Position numbers and translations under genes: made by a program
Source: Streptomyces composti
GTDB taxonomy: Bacteria > Actinomycetota > Actinomycetes > Streptomycetales > Streptomycetaceae
Length of the DNA stretch: 64,000 bases
Reading direction: 5' to 3'
Assembly: GCF_012034205.1 (NCBI RefSeq)
Contig: NZ_JAATEM010000007.1
Location: 1-64,000, forward strand
Notes under the pieces: model-generated
What the model was told of the DNA's origin: nothing
Databases searched by the model: none
The model's input: only the letters and a program-made list of their open reading frames with translations
Part shown: piece after piece, positions 25,972 through 34,390 of the stretch
How positions within the stretch are numbered: position 1 is the stretch's first letter
Layout of the letters: the number at the start of each line of letters is the position of its first letter

Positions 25972-26481
25972 ATGACGACCACACCCGACGCCGAGAGCAA
26001 CGGGGCCCACCCCCGGTTCGCCGAAGCCCTGCGCCGGCTGGGCCTCACCGAGCTGCTGGCGCAGGTTCGCCGCTTCCCGGACGCCACCCGCACCGCCGCC
26101 GAGGCCGCCGCCGCGCTCGGCTGCGAGCTGAGCGAGATCTGCAAGTCGCTCATCTTCGCCGCGGACGGCGAGCCGGTGCTGGTGCTGATGGACGGGGCCT
26201 CCCGGGTCGACGTCGAGCTGCTCCGGCAGGAGCTCGGCGCCGAGCGGGTCACCCGAGCCAAGGCCGAGGTCGTACGGGAGACCACCGGATACGCCATCGG
26301 CGGCGTGCCGCCCTTCGGCCACCGCACCGCCACCCGCGTCCTCGCCGACCGCTCCCTGCTCGACCACGAGCTGGTCTGGGCCGCGGCCGGCACCCCGCAC
26401 ACCGTCTTCCCGATGGAACCCAAGGCGCTGATCGCCCACGCCGGCGCCACCCTGGCGGACGTGCGCGAGCGCTCCTCGTGA
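25972..26481 (+). CDS. YbaK/EbsC-type aminoacyl-tRNA deacylase
   Basis: The 169-residue protein is a single YbaK/ProX-type editing domain, which removes wrongly attached amino acids from tRNA. Signs are the early TAAEAAAALGCELSEICKSLIF (lysine at the tRNA-binding position), VLVLMDGASRVDVELL and the loop TGYAIGGVPPFGH, followed by DHELVWAAAGTPHTVF. ATG 25972 lies about 10 bp after TACGGT, so it may be leaderless. The stop overlaps the next start (GTGA), coupling it to an EamA transporter. Confidence 0.92.
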   Translation: MTTTPDAESNGAHPRFAEALRRLGLTELLAQVRRFPDATRTAAEAAAALGCELSEICKSLIFAADGEPVLVLMDGASRVDVELLRQELGAERVTRAKAEVVRETTGYAIGGVPPFGHRTATRVLADRSLLDHELVWAAAGTPHTVFPMEPKALIAHAGATLADVRERSS

Positions 26482-27323
26482 CACCCCTGGTCACCGCGGC
26501 GGTCCTGCTCGCCGCGGTCACCCACGCCGGCTGGAACGCGCTGGCCCACCGCATCACCGACAAACTCGCCGGCTTCGCCCTGATCTCCGGCGGCGGCCTG
26601 CTCATCGGCCTCGCGCTCACCCCGTTCGTGCCGGTCCCGGCGGCCGCGGCCTGGCCCTGTCTGCTGGGCTCGGCCGCACTCCACATGGCCTACTACGCCC
26701 TGCTGATGCGCTCCTTCGAACTCGGCGACTTCGGGCAGGCCTACCCCATCGCCCGGGGCAGTGCGCCCCTGGTCGTGGCCGTGCTCGCCGCCGTCTTCGC
26801 GCACGAGGTGCCCGGCACCTGGGCCGCCGCCGGTCTGGCCGTGTCCTGCGCCGGCCTCACCGGCGTCGCTCTGTGGGGGCTGCGCGGACGCCGCCCCGAC
26901 TGGCCGGCCATCACGGCCGCGCTCGCCACCGGGCTGAGCATCGCCGCGTACACGGTCGTCGACGGAATCGGCGTGCGCGCCTCCGGCTCCTCCCTCGGAT
27001 ATGTCGCCTGGCTGATGACGGTCCAGGGCACGTTCATCCCCGCCTACGTCCTGTGGCGCCGGCGCGGCGGCACGGCGGCCATGCTGCGCCCGCACCTGCG
27101 CCTCGGCCTGCTCGGCGCCGCCATGTCCGTCCTCGCCTACGGCCTCGTCCTGTGGGCCCAGACCCGCGCCGCGCTCGCTCCGATCGCCGCGCTGCGCGAA
27201 TCGTCCATCATCGTCGGCGCCGCCATCGGCGCGGTGTTCTTCAAGGAGCGGTTCGGCGCGCCCCGGATCGCGGCGGCCGGGCTGATGGTGCTGGGGATCG
27301 GGCTGATGCTGCACGCGGGATAG
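26478..27323 (+). CDS. EamA/DMT family transporter
   Basis: The 281-residue protein has ten predicted membrane helices in two EamA repeats. The first repeat ends near MRSFELGDFGQAYPIARGSAPLVVA (about residue 90); the second shows the ALAPIAALRESSIIVGAAIGAVFFKERFG segment (about 235-263), a hallmark of DMT exporters. GTG 26478 overlaps the stop of the YbaK gene, so the two are cotranslated. An amino-acid or metabolite exporter role is possible, but the substrate is unknown. Confidence 0.92.
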   Translation: MTPLVTAAVLLAAVTHAGWNALAHRITDKLAGFALISGGGLLIGLALTPFVPVPAAAAWPCLLGSAALHMAYYALLMRSFELGDFGQAYPIARGSAPLVVAVLAAVFAHEVPGTWAAAGLAVSCAGLTGVALWGLRGRRPDWPAITAALATGLSIAAYTVVDGIGVRASGSSLGYVAWLMTVQGTFIPAYVLWRRRGGTAAMLRPHLRLGLLGAAMSVLAYGLVLWAQTRAALAPIAALRESSIIVGAAIGAVFFKERFGAPRIAAAGLMVLGIGLMLHAG

Positions 27324-27442
27324 CGCCGGCTGATGCCGCACCCCGGACACCGCCGTCCGGGTGACCGGCGGGCCCGCCGCGGCGGGTGCGGAGGCGGAGC
27401 GGCGGGCGCACCCTGGAAGTAGCTCTTCCGGAGGTGATCGTC

Positions 27443-27718
27443 ATGATGCACACCGCTGTGGGATGGCACGTGGAGCTGGAGTTCATGGAGGACGACACGC
27501 ACACCCGCGCGGTGGCGATGGTCCGCCTGCCCGACGGCTCCGAGGTGCGGGCACACGGACACGCCACCAGGCACTACACGGACCCGAATCAGCCCAGGGT
27601 CGGGGAGGAGATCGCCGGGGCCCGGGCGCTCAACGAACTGGCGATGCGGCTGCTGACCAAGGCGCACGACGAGATCGACCAGGCGTCGGGACGGGTCTCC
27701 CACCCGATCCACGTCTGA
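27443..27718 (+). CDS. DUF1876-like small protein
   Basis: The 91-residue protein begins GWHVELEFMEDDTHTRAVAMVRLPDGSEVRAHGHATRH, then an acidic/helical half with GEEIAGARALNELAMRLL. This is the pattern of the DUF1876 family, which is found in many Streptomyces and resembles the double-stranded RNA-binding (dsRBD-like) fold. No membrane or export signal is seen. ATG 27443 follows GGAGG at 8 bp; the next codon is also ATG. No partner is suggested by the context. Function is unknown. Confidence 0.85.
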   Translation: MMHTAVGWHVELEFMEDDTHTRAVAMVRLPDGSEVRAHGHATRHYTDPNQPRVGEEIAGARALNELAMRLLTKAHDEIDQASGRVSHPIHV

Positions 27719-27750
27719 CCGGGGGCGCCGGACGCCGGTACGGCGACTCG

Positions 27751-27787
27751 GGTGCCCGAGGCAGGGCGTCAGGGTCCCTCGGGCACC
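27751..27787. terminator. Bidirectional terminator between DUF1876-like and hydrolase genes
   Basis: GGTGCCCGAGG (27751-27761) pairs perfectly with CCTCGGGCACC (27777-27787). It lies between two convergent genes. Confidence 0.8.
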
Positions 27788-27853
27788 GGGGGTGCCCGGC
27801 CCGGGACGCCGGGCGCCGATGCGGCAAGCAATACGGGCAGGTGATACGCGAGG

Positions 27854-29026
27854 TCAGGCGCCGATCGCCGAGCGCACCGCCCGGACCAGTGCCTGGGCGC
27901 GGGGATCCGCGGTCACCGTCTTGCGGAAGCCGTTGGTGACGTAGCCGAAGGCGATGCCGGTCTCCGGGTCGGCGAACCCCAGGGAGCCGCCGCGGCCGGG
28001 ATGACCGAAGGAGCCCGGCGCCAGGAACGGCGAGGCGCTGCCGTGCAGCATGTAGCCGAGGCCGAAGCGGGTGCCGACCACCAGAACCCGGTCGGGGCCC
28101 GCCGACTCCTCGGCGCGGGCGAGGCCGACGGTGGCCGGGCTCAGCAGCCGTATGCCGTCGACCTCTCCGATCAGGGAGGCGTAGAAACGGGCCAGACCGT
28201 CCGCGGTGGCGATGCCGTTGGCGGCGGGCAGGGCCGCCGCGCGGAACGCCGGGTCGTTCTGGTCGGGGAACGGGGTGATCGCGGCGAAGGCCCGGCGGGT
28301 GAGGGACGCGGGGTCGGCGTAGGCCTCGGTGACCGCGGGCTTCGGCCGGGCGCGCAGCGCGCCGGCGGGCTCCGGGCCGTCCACGGGACCGACCCGTCCG
28401 ACCCGGTGCGCCTGCTCGTCGGGCAGCCCGATCCACAGGTCCAGGCCCAGCGGCCCGGCGATCTCGCGGGCCGTCCACTCGCCGGAGCCCAGGCCGGTCG
28501 TGCGCCGGACCAGTTCGTCGACCAGCCAGCCGTAGGTGAGCGCGTGGTAGCCGTGGTCCGTGCCCGGCTCCCACACCGGTGCCTGGCCGGCCATCGCCTC
28601 GGCGGCCCGCTGCGGATCGGCGGCCTCCTCGGGGGTGAGCGGCCGGTCCAGCACGGGCAGCCCGGCGCGGTGGTTCAGCACGTGCCGGACCAGCACCTGC
28701 TCCTTGCCGTTGGCCTTGAACTCGGGCCAGTAGTGGCCGACCGGGGCGTCCAGGTCCAGCTCGCCGCGCTGGTGCAGCATCAGCAGGGCCGCCGCGGCCA
28801 CGCCCTTGGTCGCCGAGCGGACCACCTGGGCGGTCTCCCGCCGCCACGGCTCGCCGCCGTCCCGCCCGTCGGCGTCCTGCACGCCGCCCCACAGGTCGAC
28901 GACCCGGCGCCCGTGCCGGTAGACGGCGACCGCGGCGCCGCGCTCACCGAGCGCGGCGAAGTTCCGTGCGAAAGCCTCGCGAACGGGTTCGAAACCCTCG
29001 GCCACCGTGCCGTGCACGTCCACCAC
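27854..29026 (-). CDS. Serine hydrolase of the class C beta-lactamase/EstB family
   Basis: The 390-residue protein carries the serine-lysine pair SATKG in VVRSATKGVAAAALLML (about residues 73-89) and tyrosine in GYHALTYGWLVDEL. Further matches are FGHPGRGGSLGFADPETGIAFGYVTN near the C-terminus. No signal peptide is evident, so it is probably a cytoplasmic esterase or peptidase rather than a true beta-lactamase. I chose GTG 29026 (VVDVHGTVAEGF), preceded by GGAAGGGG; the reading from 29203 adds a non-conserved leader. The ~260 bp upstream hold a promoter region but no other gene. Confidence 0.9.
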   Translation of the reverse strand: MVDVHGTVAEGFEPVREAFARNFAALGERGAAVAVYRHGRRVVDLWGGVQDADGRDGGEPWRRETAQVVRSATKGVAAAALLMLHQRGELDLDAPVGHYWPEFKANGKEQVLVRHVLNHRAGLPVLDRPLTPEEAADPQRAAEAMAGQAPVWEPGTDHGYHALTYGWLVDELVRRTTGLGSGEWTAREIAGPLGLDLWIGLPDEQAHRVGRVGPVDGPEPAGALRARPKPAVTEAYADPASLTRRAFAAITPFPDQNDPAFRAAALPAANGIATADGLARFYASLIGEVDGIRLLSPATVGLARAEESAGPDRVLVVGTRFGLGYMLHGSASPFLAPGSFGHPGRGGSLGFADPETGIAFGYVTNGFRKTVTADPRAQALVRAVRSAIGA

Positions 29027-29285
29027 GTCCGTAGGCCCCTTCCGATGTGCCGCCGTTGCCGTCGCATGCGCTGCGGTCCGGCAGTCGCCTGTGACAGTGA
29101 ATGCAACAGCCGCGGTTCGCCTGTGATTCCTTGGCCGGACTGGCCGCGCACGATCGTAATGCCGATACGGCCACCGCGGTCGCCGGAGTGTCGAGACCCA
29201 CATGCCTCCGGCGGCCGGGCGCGCGTGCCTCCGGGGGCGTCCAGGTCCGGGGCCTGTCGTCGTGCACCCGTGCCGGGCGGCGCGT

Positions 29286-30065
29286 TCAGGAGGGGGCGGA
29301 AGACGCCCGCACCGAACGCGGGTCGAAGCCGAACGGCAGTTCCAGGCGGTGGGCGCGCATCAGCTCGTCGTCGGAGAGCAGCTCGGCCGTCGGGCCGTCC
29401 GCCGCGATCGTGCCCTCGCTGAGGATCAGCGAGCGCGGGCACAGCTCCAGGGCGTAGGGCAGGTCGTGGGTGACCATCAGGACGGTGACGTCCAGGGAGC
29501 GCAGGATGTCCGCCAGTTCCCGGCGGGAGGCGGGGTCCAGGTTGGACGACGGCTCGTCCAGGACCAGGATCTCCGGCTCCATCGCCAGCACCGTCGCCAC
29601 CGCCACCCGGCGCCGCTGCCCGAAGGACAGGTGGTGCGGGGGCCGGTCCTTGAACTCCCGCATGCCGACCAGGCCGAGCGCCCGGTCCACCCGCTCCTCC
29701 AGCTCGGGCCCCTTCAGCCCGGACGCCGCAGGACCGAACGCCACGTCCTCCCGCACCGTCGGCATGAACAGCTGGTCGTCCGGGTCCTGGAAGACGATGC
29801 CGACCCGGCGCCGGATCTCGGCCATGTGCCGCTTGTCCACGGGCAGTCCGGCCACCCTCACCGTGCCGGTGCCGCCGGTGAGGATGCCGTTGAGGTGCAG
29901 CACGAGCGTGGTCTTGCCGGCGCCGTTCGGGCCGAGCAGGGCGACCCGCTCACCGCGGGCGATGGAGAAGTCCACACCGAACAGGGCCTGGTGGCCGTCG
30001 GGGTAGGCGAAGGCGAGCCCGGAGACCTCGAGGGACGGGGGCGCGGGGGTCGTATCGGCAGTCAC
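29286..30065 (-). CDS. ECF nickel/cobalt transporter ATPase subunit
   Basis: The 259-residue ABC ATPase of the CbiO/NikO type energises metal uptake. Walker A is GPNGAGKTT (about residues 43-51), the Q-loop is in IVFQDPDDQLF, the signature is LSFGQRRRVAVATVLA, and Walker B is ILVLDEPSSNLDP. The H-switch is VTHDLPYALEL. GTG 30065 overlaps the stop of the transmembrane subunit gene (GTGA); ATG 30074 is an alternative. It is the last gene of the NikMN-Q-O operon. Confidence 0.94.
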   Translation of the reverse strand: MTADTTPAPPSLEVSGLAFAYPDGHQALFGVDFSIARGERVALLGPNGAGKTTLVLHLNGILTGGTGTVRVAGLPVDKRHMAEIRRRVGIVFQDPDDQLFMPTVREDVAFGPAASGLKGPELEERVDRALGLVGMREFKDRPPHHLSFGQRRRVAVATVLAMEPEILVLDEPSSNLDPASRRELADILRSLDVTVLMVTHDLPYALELCPRSLILSEGTIAADGPTAELLSDDELMRAHRLELPFGFDPRSVRASSAPS

Positions 30066-30823
30066 AGCACCCATCCCAGCAGACAGACGACGAGGGCGGC
30101 AGCGGGGAGGGCGAGTGCGTGCGACCACTGCGCCCGGGATGCGGTCACCTCGTCGATGACCGGCATCGAGCCGGAGTAGCCGCGGCTGACCATCGCCAGA
30201 TGCACCCGCTCGCCGCGCTCGTAGGAGCGGATGAACAGCGCGCCCGCCGACTTGGCCAGCACGCCCCAGTGGCGCACCCCGCGCGCCTCGAAGCCGCGGG
30301 ACTCGCGGGCGATCCGCATGCGCCGCATCTCGTCGGTGATCACATCCCCGTAGCGGATCATGAAGCTCGCGATCTGCACCAGCAGCGGCGGCAGTTTGAG
30401 GCGCTGCAGGCCGAGCAGCAGCTCGCGCAGCTCGGTGGTGGCCGCGAGCAGCACCGAGGCGGCGACGCCCAGGGTGCCCTTGGCCAGGACGTTCCAGGCG
30501 CCCCACAGCCCCTCGACGCTCAGCGACAGCCCGAGCACCTCGGTCCGCTCGCCCTCGGCGACGAACGGCAGCAGCACCGCGAACGCCACGAACGGCACCT
30601 CGATCAGCAGCCGTCTCAGCAGGAAGCCGGGCGGGACGCGGGCGGCGTACGCAACCAGGGCGAGCAGCCCGGCGTACACCGCGAAGGCCCACATCGCCTC
30701 GCGCGGGGTCGAGACCACGATCAGCACGAAGGCGAGGACCGCGGTGATCTTGGTGTGCGGCGGGAGCCGGTGCACAGGGGAGTTCCCGTGCCGGTACAAC
30801 CGGTGGGCGTGCCCGGCACCCAT
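30062..30823 (-). CDS. ECF nickel/cobalt transporter transmembrane subunit (CbiQ/NikQ)
   Basis: The 253-residue T-component couples the ATPase to the substrate-binding subunits. It begins with HRLPPHTKITAVLAFVLIVVSTPREAMW, a usual CbiQ N-terminus, and has about five membrane helices. The cytoplasmic coupling helices with the Ala-Arg-Gly signature are at ARESRGFEARG (about 165-176) and ERGERVHLAMVSRGYSG (about 200-216). It lies between the NikMN fusion and the ATPase gene with almost no spacing. Confidence 0.94.
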   Translation of the reverse strand: MGAGHAHRLYRHGNSPVHRLPPHTKITAVLAFVLIVVSTPREAMWAFAVYAGLLALVAYAARVPPGFLLRRLLIEVPFVAFAVLLPFVAEGERTEVLGLSLSVEGLWGAWNVLAKGTLGVAASVLLAATTELRELLLGLQRLKLPPLLVQIASFMIRYGDVITDEMRRMRIARESRGFEARGVRHWGVLAKSAGALFIRSYERGERVHLAMVSRGYSGSMPVIDEVTASRAQWSHALALPAAALVVCLLGWVL

Positions 30824-30824
30824 G

Positions 30825-31946
30825 TCAGACCGGGCTGGACGTGGTGCTGGACGAGTCCGCGTCCGAGCCGCCGCCGTCCCGGCCGCTGTCGTCGTTGTCG
30901 CTCCTGCCGCGGCCGTCGCCGGGCTCGCCGCTGCCGTCGTCCGTGCGCCGCCTGCGCACCACCCAGAACACCCCGGTGCCGGCCACCACCGTGACGGTGA
31001 CGCCGATCACGCCCGCGAGTCCGCCGGACAGCCGCTCGTCGTCGACGTCCTTGACGGCGTAGTCGGCGAGCGGGGAGTCGGCGTAGGGGTGCTCCTCGGC
31101 CTTCTCGTCGATGCCGTGGTCGGTGGCCACCTTCTCCAGGCCGTCCGGGTTCGCCGAGGCGTAGAAGCTGACGAAGCCGGCCAGTACCAGGGACGCCACC
31201 AGGCCCGCGATCCACACCTTGCGCGGGGAGCGGGCCGGAGCCGGCTCGCTCTCCGGGGCGTCGACCAGCTCGCCGTTCACCCGCAGCTTCAGCCGCTGCC
31301 GCAGCCCGCGCGCCCCGTGCACCAGGTCCGGGCGCACGGCGACGACGGCGCCGACGGTCAGGGCGGTGATCACGGCCTCGCCGATGCCGATGAGGACGTG
31401 CACGCCCACCATGGCCGTGGCCACCTTGGCGATGGACACCTCGGTGGTGCCGCCGATCGCGTAGAGCAGGGTGAAGACGACGGCGGAGGCCGGGACGGAG
31501 ATCAGGGCGGCGGCGAAGGAGGCGACGGTCACCGAGCGGCGGGTGCGCGGCAGCAGCGTCACCAGCACCCGGAACACGGCGTAGGCGGTGACCGCGGTGG
31601 CGATCGCCATGGTGGTGATGTTGACGCCGAGCGCGGTCAGGCCGCCGTCGGCGAAGAGGAACGCCTGCAGCAGCAGGACCACCGACACGCACAGCACGCC
31701 GGTACAGGGGCCCACCAGTATGGCGGCGAGCGCGCCGCCGAGCAGATGGCCGCTGGTCCCGGCGGCCACGGGGAAGTTCAGCATCTGGACGGCGAAGATG
31801 AACGCCGCCACGAGCCCGGCCAGCGGAGCCGTGCGCTCGTCGAGTTCCCGGCGGGCGCCGCGCAGGGACACGGCGATGGCGCCGGCGGCGAGCACTCCGG
31901 CCGCGGCGGATATGGGGGCGTCGATGAATCCGTCAGGTGCGTGCAC
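30825..31946 (-). CDS. NikMN (CbiMN) fused ECF substrate-specific component
   Basis: Residues 1-~220 are CbiM/NikM: VHAPDGFIDAPISAAAG provides the N-terminal His that binds the metal, and about six helices follow. From about residue 245 the protein continues as a PDGLE domain of the CbiN/NikN kind (helix, ANPDGLEKVATDHGI, then a second helix near 320). The last ~40 residues are Gly/Ser/Asp-rich and probably disordered. The start GTG 31946 is required to place the metal-binding N-terminus. A Nur box 20 bp upstream argues for nickel over cobalt. Confidence 0.93.
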   Translation of the reverse strand: MHAPDGFIDAPISAAAGVLAAGAIAVSLRGARRELDERTAPLAGLVAAFIFAVQMLNFPVAAGTSGHLLGGALAAILVGPCTGVLCVSVVLLLQAFLFADGGLTALGVNITTMAIATAVTAYAVFRVLVTLLPRTRRSVTVASFAAALISVPASAVVFTLLYAIGGTTEVSIAKVATAMVGVHVLIGIGEAVITALTVGAVVAVRPDLVHGARGLRQRLKLRVNGELVDAPESEPAPARSPRKVWIAGLVASLVLAGFVSFYASANPDGLEKVATDHGIDEKAEEHPYADSPLADYAVKDVDDERLSGGLAGVIGVTVTVVAGTGVFWVVRRRRTDDGSGEPGDGRGRSDNDDSGRDGGGSDADSSSTTSSPV

Positions 31947-31965
31947 GTTTCGATGATGCCCGCTG

Positions 31966-31982
31966 TTGCAATCACCTTGCAA
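31966..31982. promoter_or_regulatory. Nur box (nickel-uptake regulator operator)
   Basis: TTGCAA-TCACC-TTGCAA exactly fits the Streptomyces Nur consensus TTGCAA-N5-TTGCAA. It sits 20 bp upstream of the minus-strand nikMN start, where bound Nur (a Fur-family nickel sensor) would block transcription when nickel is sufficient. The match is seen in the sequence; the consensus is recalled from work on S. coelicolor Nur. Confidence 0.85.
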
Positions 31983-32157
31983 GAACGAGCCGGTCGCCTC
32001 TCCGGGCGGGCGGACGACCGCGCCGCGCCGCGCTCGTCCGGGGCCGCCCCCGGAAAGGCTTCCTTCACCGGGAGGCGCAATGCCGGAATTGTGCGACTCT
32101 GGACAGGGGGCGCAAGGACAGCTTCCACGGGGGTGGCGCACCGCAAAGGGGCCCGAG

Positions 32158-32514
32158 ATGTCCGTCATAGAGCAGTACGCACGCGCCCACGTCATCAGCG
32201 ACGCCCCGCCGGAGGACGACCGGCCCGTCCGGGTCGTCCTGCGCTACGACCCGGAGCGGGATCCCCGCCGCGTCCGCATCGCACTGCCGGGGGACGGAGC
32301 GCCCGAATGGCCGGTGGACCGCGACCTGCTGGAGCGGGGGCTCACCGCGCCGGTCGACAGCGGTCAGGTGCGGGTGTGGCCGTGCGGACGGGTCCAGGCC
32401 GTTGTGGAGTTCCACACCCCGCAGGGCGTCTCCGTGGTGCAGTTCGAGACCAAGGCCCTGCTGCGGTTCCTGCGGCGGACCCAGGTCACCGCCGCGGAAC
32501 CGGTGCCGCACTGA
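32158..32514 (+). CDS. ssgE: SsgA-like sporulation and cell-division protein (probably SsgE)
   Basis: The 118-residue protein matches the SsgA-like (SALP) family found only in sporulating actinomycetes: VRVVLRYDPERDPRRVRIAL, then WPVDRDLLERGL and GQVRVWPCGRVQAVVEF, then the C-terminal LLRFLRRT. It lacks membrane or export signals. It lies next to two penicillin-binding proteins and the nickel transporter, the setting I recall for S. coelicolor ssgE (SCO3158), so I assign ssgE on gene order. SALPs control peptidoglycan remodelling in sporulation; SsgE affects spore separation. ATG 32158 follows a CGAG sequence. Confidence 0.78.
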   Translation: MSVIEQYARAHVISDAPPEDDRPVRVVLRYDPERDPRRVRIALPGDGAPEWPVDRDLLERGLTAPVDSGQVRVWPCGRVQAVVEFHTPQGVSVVQFETKALLRFLRRTQVTAAEPVPH

Positions 32515-32551
32515 CCGCGGGCCGGGGTGCGGGCCGGCCGGCGCCGTGACG

Positions 32552-32606
32552 CGGCCGCCGGCCGTGAGCGCGGTGCGGGCCGGCCGCCGGCCGTGAGCGC
32601 GATGCG
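32552..32606. repeat. 29-bp tandem repeat between ssgE and the PBP gene
   Basis: CGGCCGCCGGCCGTGAGCGC followed by RRTGCG begins at 32552 and again at 32581, a 29-bp period with one change (GG versus GA). It occupies most of the 94-bp convergent gap and might act as a terminator through its GGCCGCCGGCC cores. Confidence 0.8.
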
Positions 32607-32608
32607 CC

Positions 32609-34282
32609 TCAGCCGCCGGCCTTGAGCAGGGCCGCCACGATCGGGCCGGCCGTCGAGCCGCCGTGCCCGGCCGCCTGCACCACGCCCGCCGCAGCCAGGT
32701 CCCCGTGATACGCGGTGAACCAGCCGTTGGGCTTCTTCTGCCCGTCGACCTCCGCCGAGCCGGTCTTGGCCCCGCTGTCACCGCCGACGCCGGCCATCGC
32801 CTCGGCCGCCGTGCCGTAGGCCGCGGTGTACGACATCAGGTCGCGCAGCTGGGCGAGGGTGTCCGCCGACATGGTGCGCTCGGCGGTGGCCAGCTTCCGC
32901 CCGTCGACCTCGGGCGGGACCAGATAGGGCTGGCGGAACACGCCGGACTTCACGGTCGCCGACACCGACGCCATGTTCAGCGGGTTCATCCGCACCCCGC
33001 CCTGCCCGATCAGGGACGCCGCCATCGGCGCGTCCGACTGCACCGGCACCGCGCCGTCGAAGGACGGCACACCGATCTGCCAGTCGTCCTTGCCCAGCCC
33101 GAACACCTGCTGCGCCTGCTTGGTGAGGTCGTCGTTCTCCAGCTCGGGCGCCTGGCTGATGAAGGCGGTGTTGCAGGAGCGGGCGAAGCTCGCCTTGAAG
33201 GTGCCGTTCTTGATCTGGAACTTGTCGTCGTTCTGGAACTTCCAGCCGCCGTAGCTGAAGTACTTCGGGCAGGGGTGCTTCTTGTCCGCCGAGGCCAGGC
33301 CCTTCTCGATCAGCATCGAGGAGGTGATCACCTTCATGGTGGAGCCCGGCGCCAGGGAGCCCTGGAAGGCGACGTTGAAGCCGTGCGAGGAGTTCGCCAC
33401 GGCGAGGATCTCACCGGTCGACGGGCGCAGCACGACCACCGAGGCACGCTTCTTCTTCGCCACCTGCCTCTCGGCCTCGGCCTGCAGCGACGGGTTCAGG
33501 GTGGTCTTCACCGTGCCCGGCGTGCCCTTGCTCAGCTCGAGGACGGTCGTGTCGGACAGCTCCGCCTTCTCGGACGCCTTGCCGCGCACCACCCGCAGCT
33601 CGACGCCGGGCCTGCCGCCGGCCTTCTCGCCGTACTTCTCGCGCAGCCCGTCGAGCACCGGCCCGAGCGACGGGTACGCCTTGGTGGTCAGCTCGCCGCC
33701 TTCCCGGTCCAGCGCCTTCACCGGCGGGGTGCCGGCCTCGCCGGTCACCAGCTTGTCGCCCTCCCTGAGGTCCGGGTGGACGACCGCCGGCTGCCAGTGG
33801 ACGCGGGGCTCTCCGTCCCCGGCCCTGCGCACCACGGTGAGCGTGCTGTCGTACGCCAGCGGCTTGCTCAGCTCCTCGTGGACCACCGTGCCCTTCACGG
33901 CGAACGGGACCTTGGCGCCGGCCGCGGCACCCGGGGCGAGAGCGAGGTCCGCGACGCGGGCGTCCTTGGCGAAGCTCTTCAGCGCGGCGGCAGCCGCCTT
34001 CGGATCGTCGGTGGCCTCGGCCGCCTCCCGCACCTTCCCGGACTGCCAGGCGGTGAGGAAGCGGCTGGCGGTCTCGGTGACCTCGGTCCTGGTGAGCGGG
34101 CCGGACTTGGCCTTCGCCGCCTGCTGGGTGGTGGACGTGCCCTTGCCGTCCTCGGCGGCGGCGCCTCCCCCGAACAGCGCGTAGGCACCGAACCCGGCGC
34201 CCGACACGACCGCGGCGATCACTCCGCCGAGCACGACGGGTCTGGTTCTCCGCCGCTCGGCGACGCGCCTTCTGTTCCCCAC
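32609..34282 (-). CDS. Penicillin-binding protein (transpeptidase), paralogue 1
   Basis: The 557-residue class-B-type transpeptidase cross-links peptidoglycan outside the membrane. The order is a short cytoplasmic tail, a membrane anchor (about 15-40), an NTF2-like MecA_N-type domain, a dimerisation region, then the transpeptidase. Catalytic motifs are STMK with Ser314, SCN in FARSCNTAF, and KTGS in SGAKTGSAEV. I chose GTG 34282 because GGAGGA lies 9 bp before it. A very similar gene follows upstream on the same strand with a 108-bp gap, so the pair arose by duplication. The neighbouring ssgE suggests a link to sporulation wall growth. Confidence 0.92.
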   Translation of the reverse strand: MGNRRRVAERRRTRPVVLGGVIAAVVSGAGFGAYALFGGGAAAEDGKGTSTTQQAAKAKSGPLTRTEVTETASRFLTAWQSGKVREAAEATDDPKAAAAALKSFAKDARVADLALAPGAAAGAKVPFAVKGTVVHEELSKPLAYDSTLTVVRRAGDGEPRVHWQPAVVHPDLREGDKLVTGEAGTPPVKALDREGGELTTKAYPSLGPVLDGLREKYGEKAGGRPGVELRVVRGKASEKAELSDTTVLELSKGTPGTVKTTLNPSLQAEAERQVAKKKRASVVVLRPSTGEILAVANSSHGFNVAFQGSLAPGSTMKVITSSMLIEKGLASADKKHPCPKYFSYGGWKFQNDDKFQIKNGTFKASFARSCNTAFISQAPELENDDLTKQAQQVFGLGKDDWQIGVPSFDGAVPVQSDAPMAASLIGQGGVRMNPLNMASVSATVKSGVFRQPYLVPPEVDGRKLATAERTMSADTLAQLRDLMSYTAAYGTAAEAMAGVGGDSGAKTGSAEVDGQKKPNGWFTAYHGDLAAAGVVQAAGHGGSTAGPIVAALLKAGG

Positions 34283-34390
34283 TGCTTCGGATCCTCCACA
34301 CTCGAATACCGGGCTCACCCGCCCCGGTGGTGCCTGGCGTCAAGCCAACGACGGCCACCACCCTAGAGTCCCGGCCCGCGTGCGGTTCCC

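Noticed and set aside
31947..32157. Cobalamin riboswitch upstream of the ECF transporter
   Set aside because: No B12-box or long structured leader is seen, the start lies only 20 bp from the Nur box, and the Nur box explains the control.
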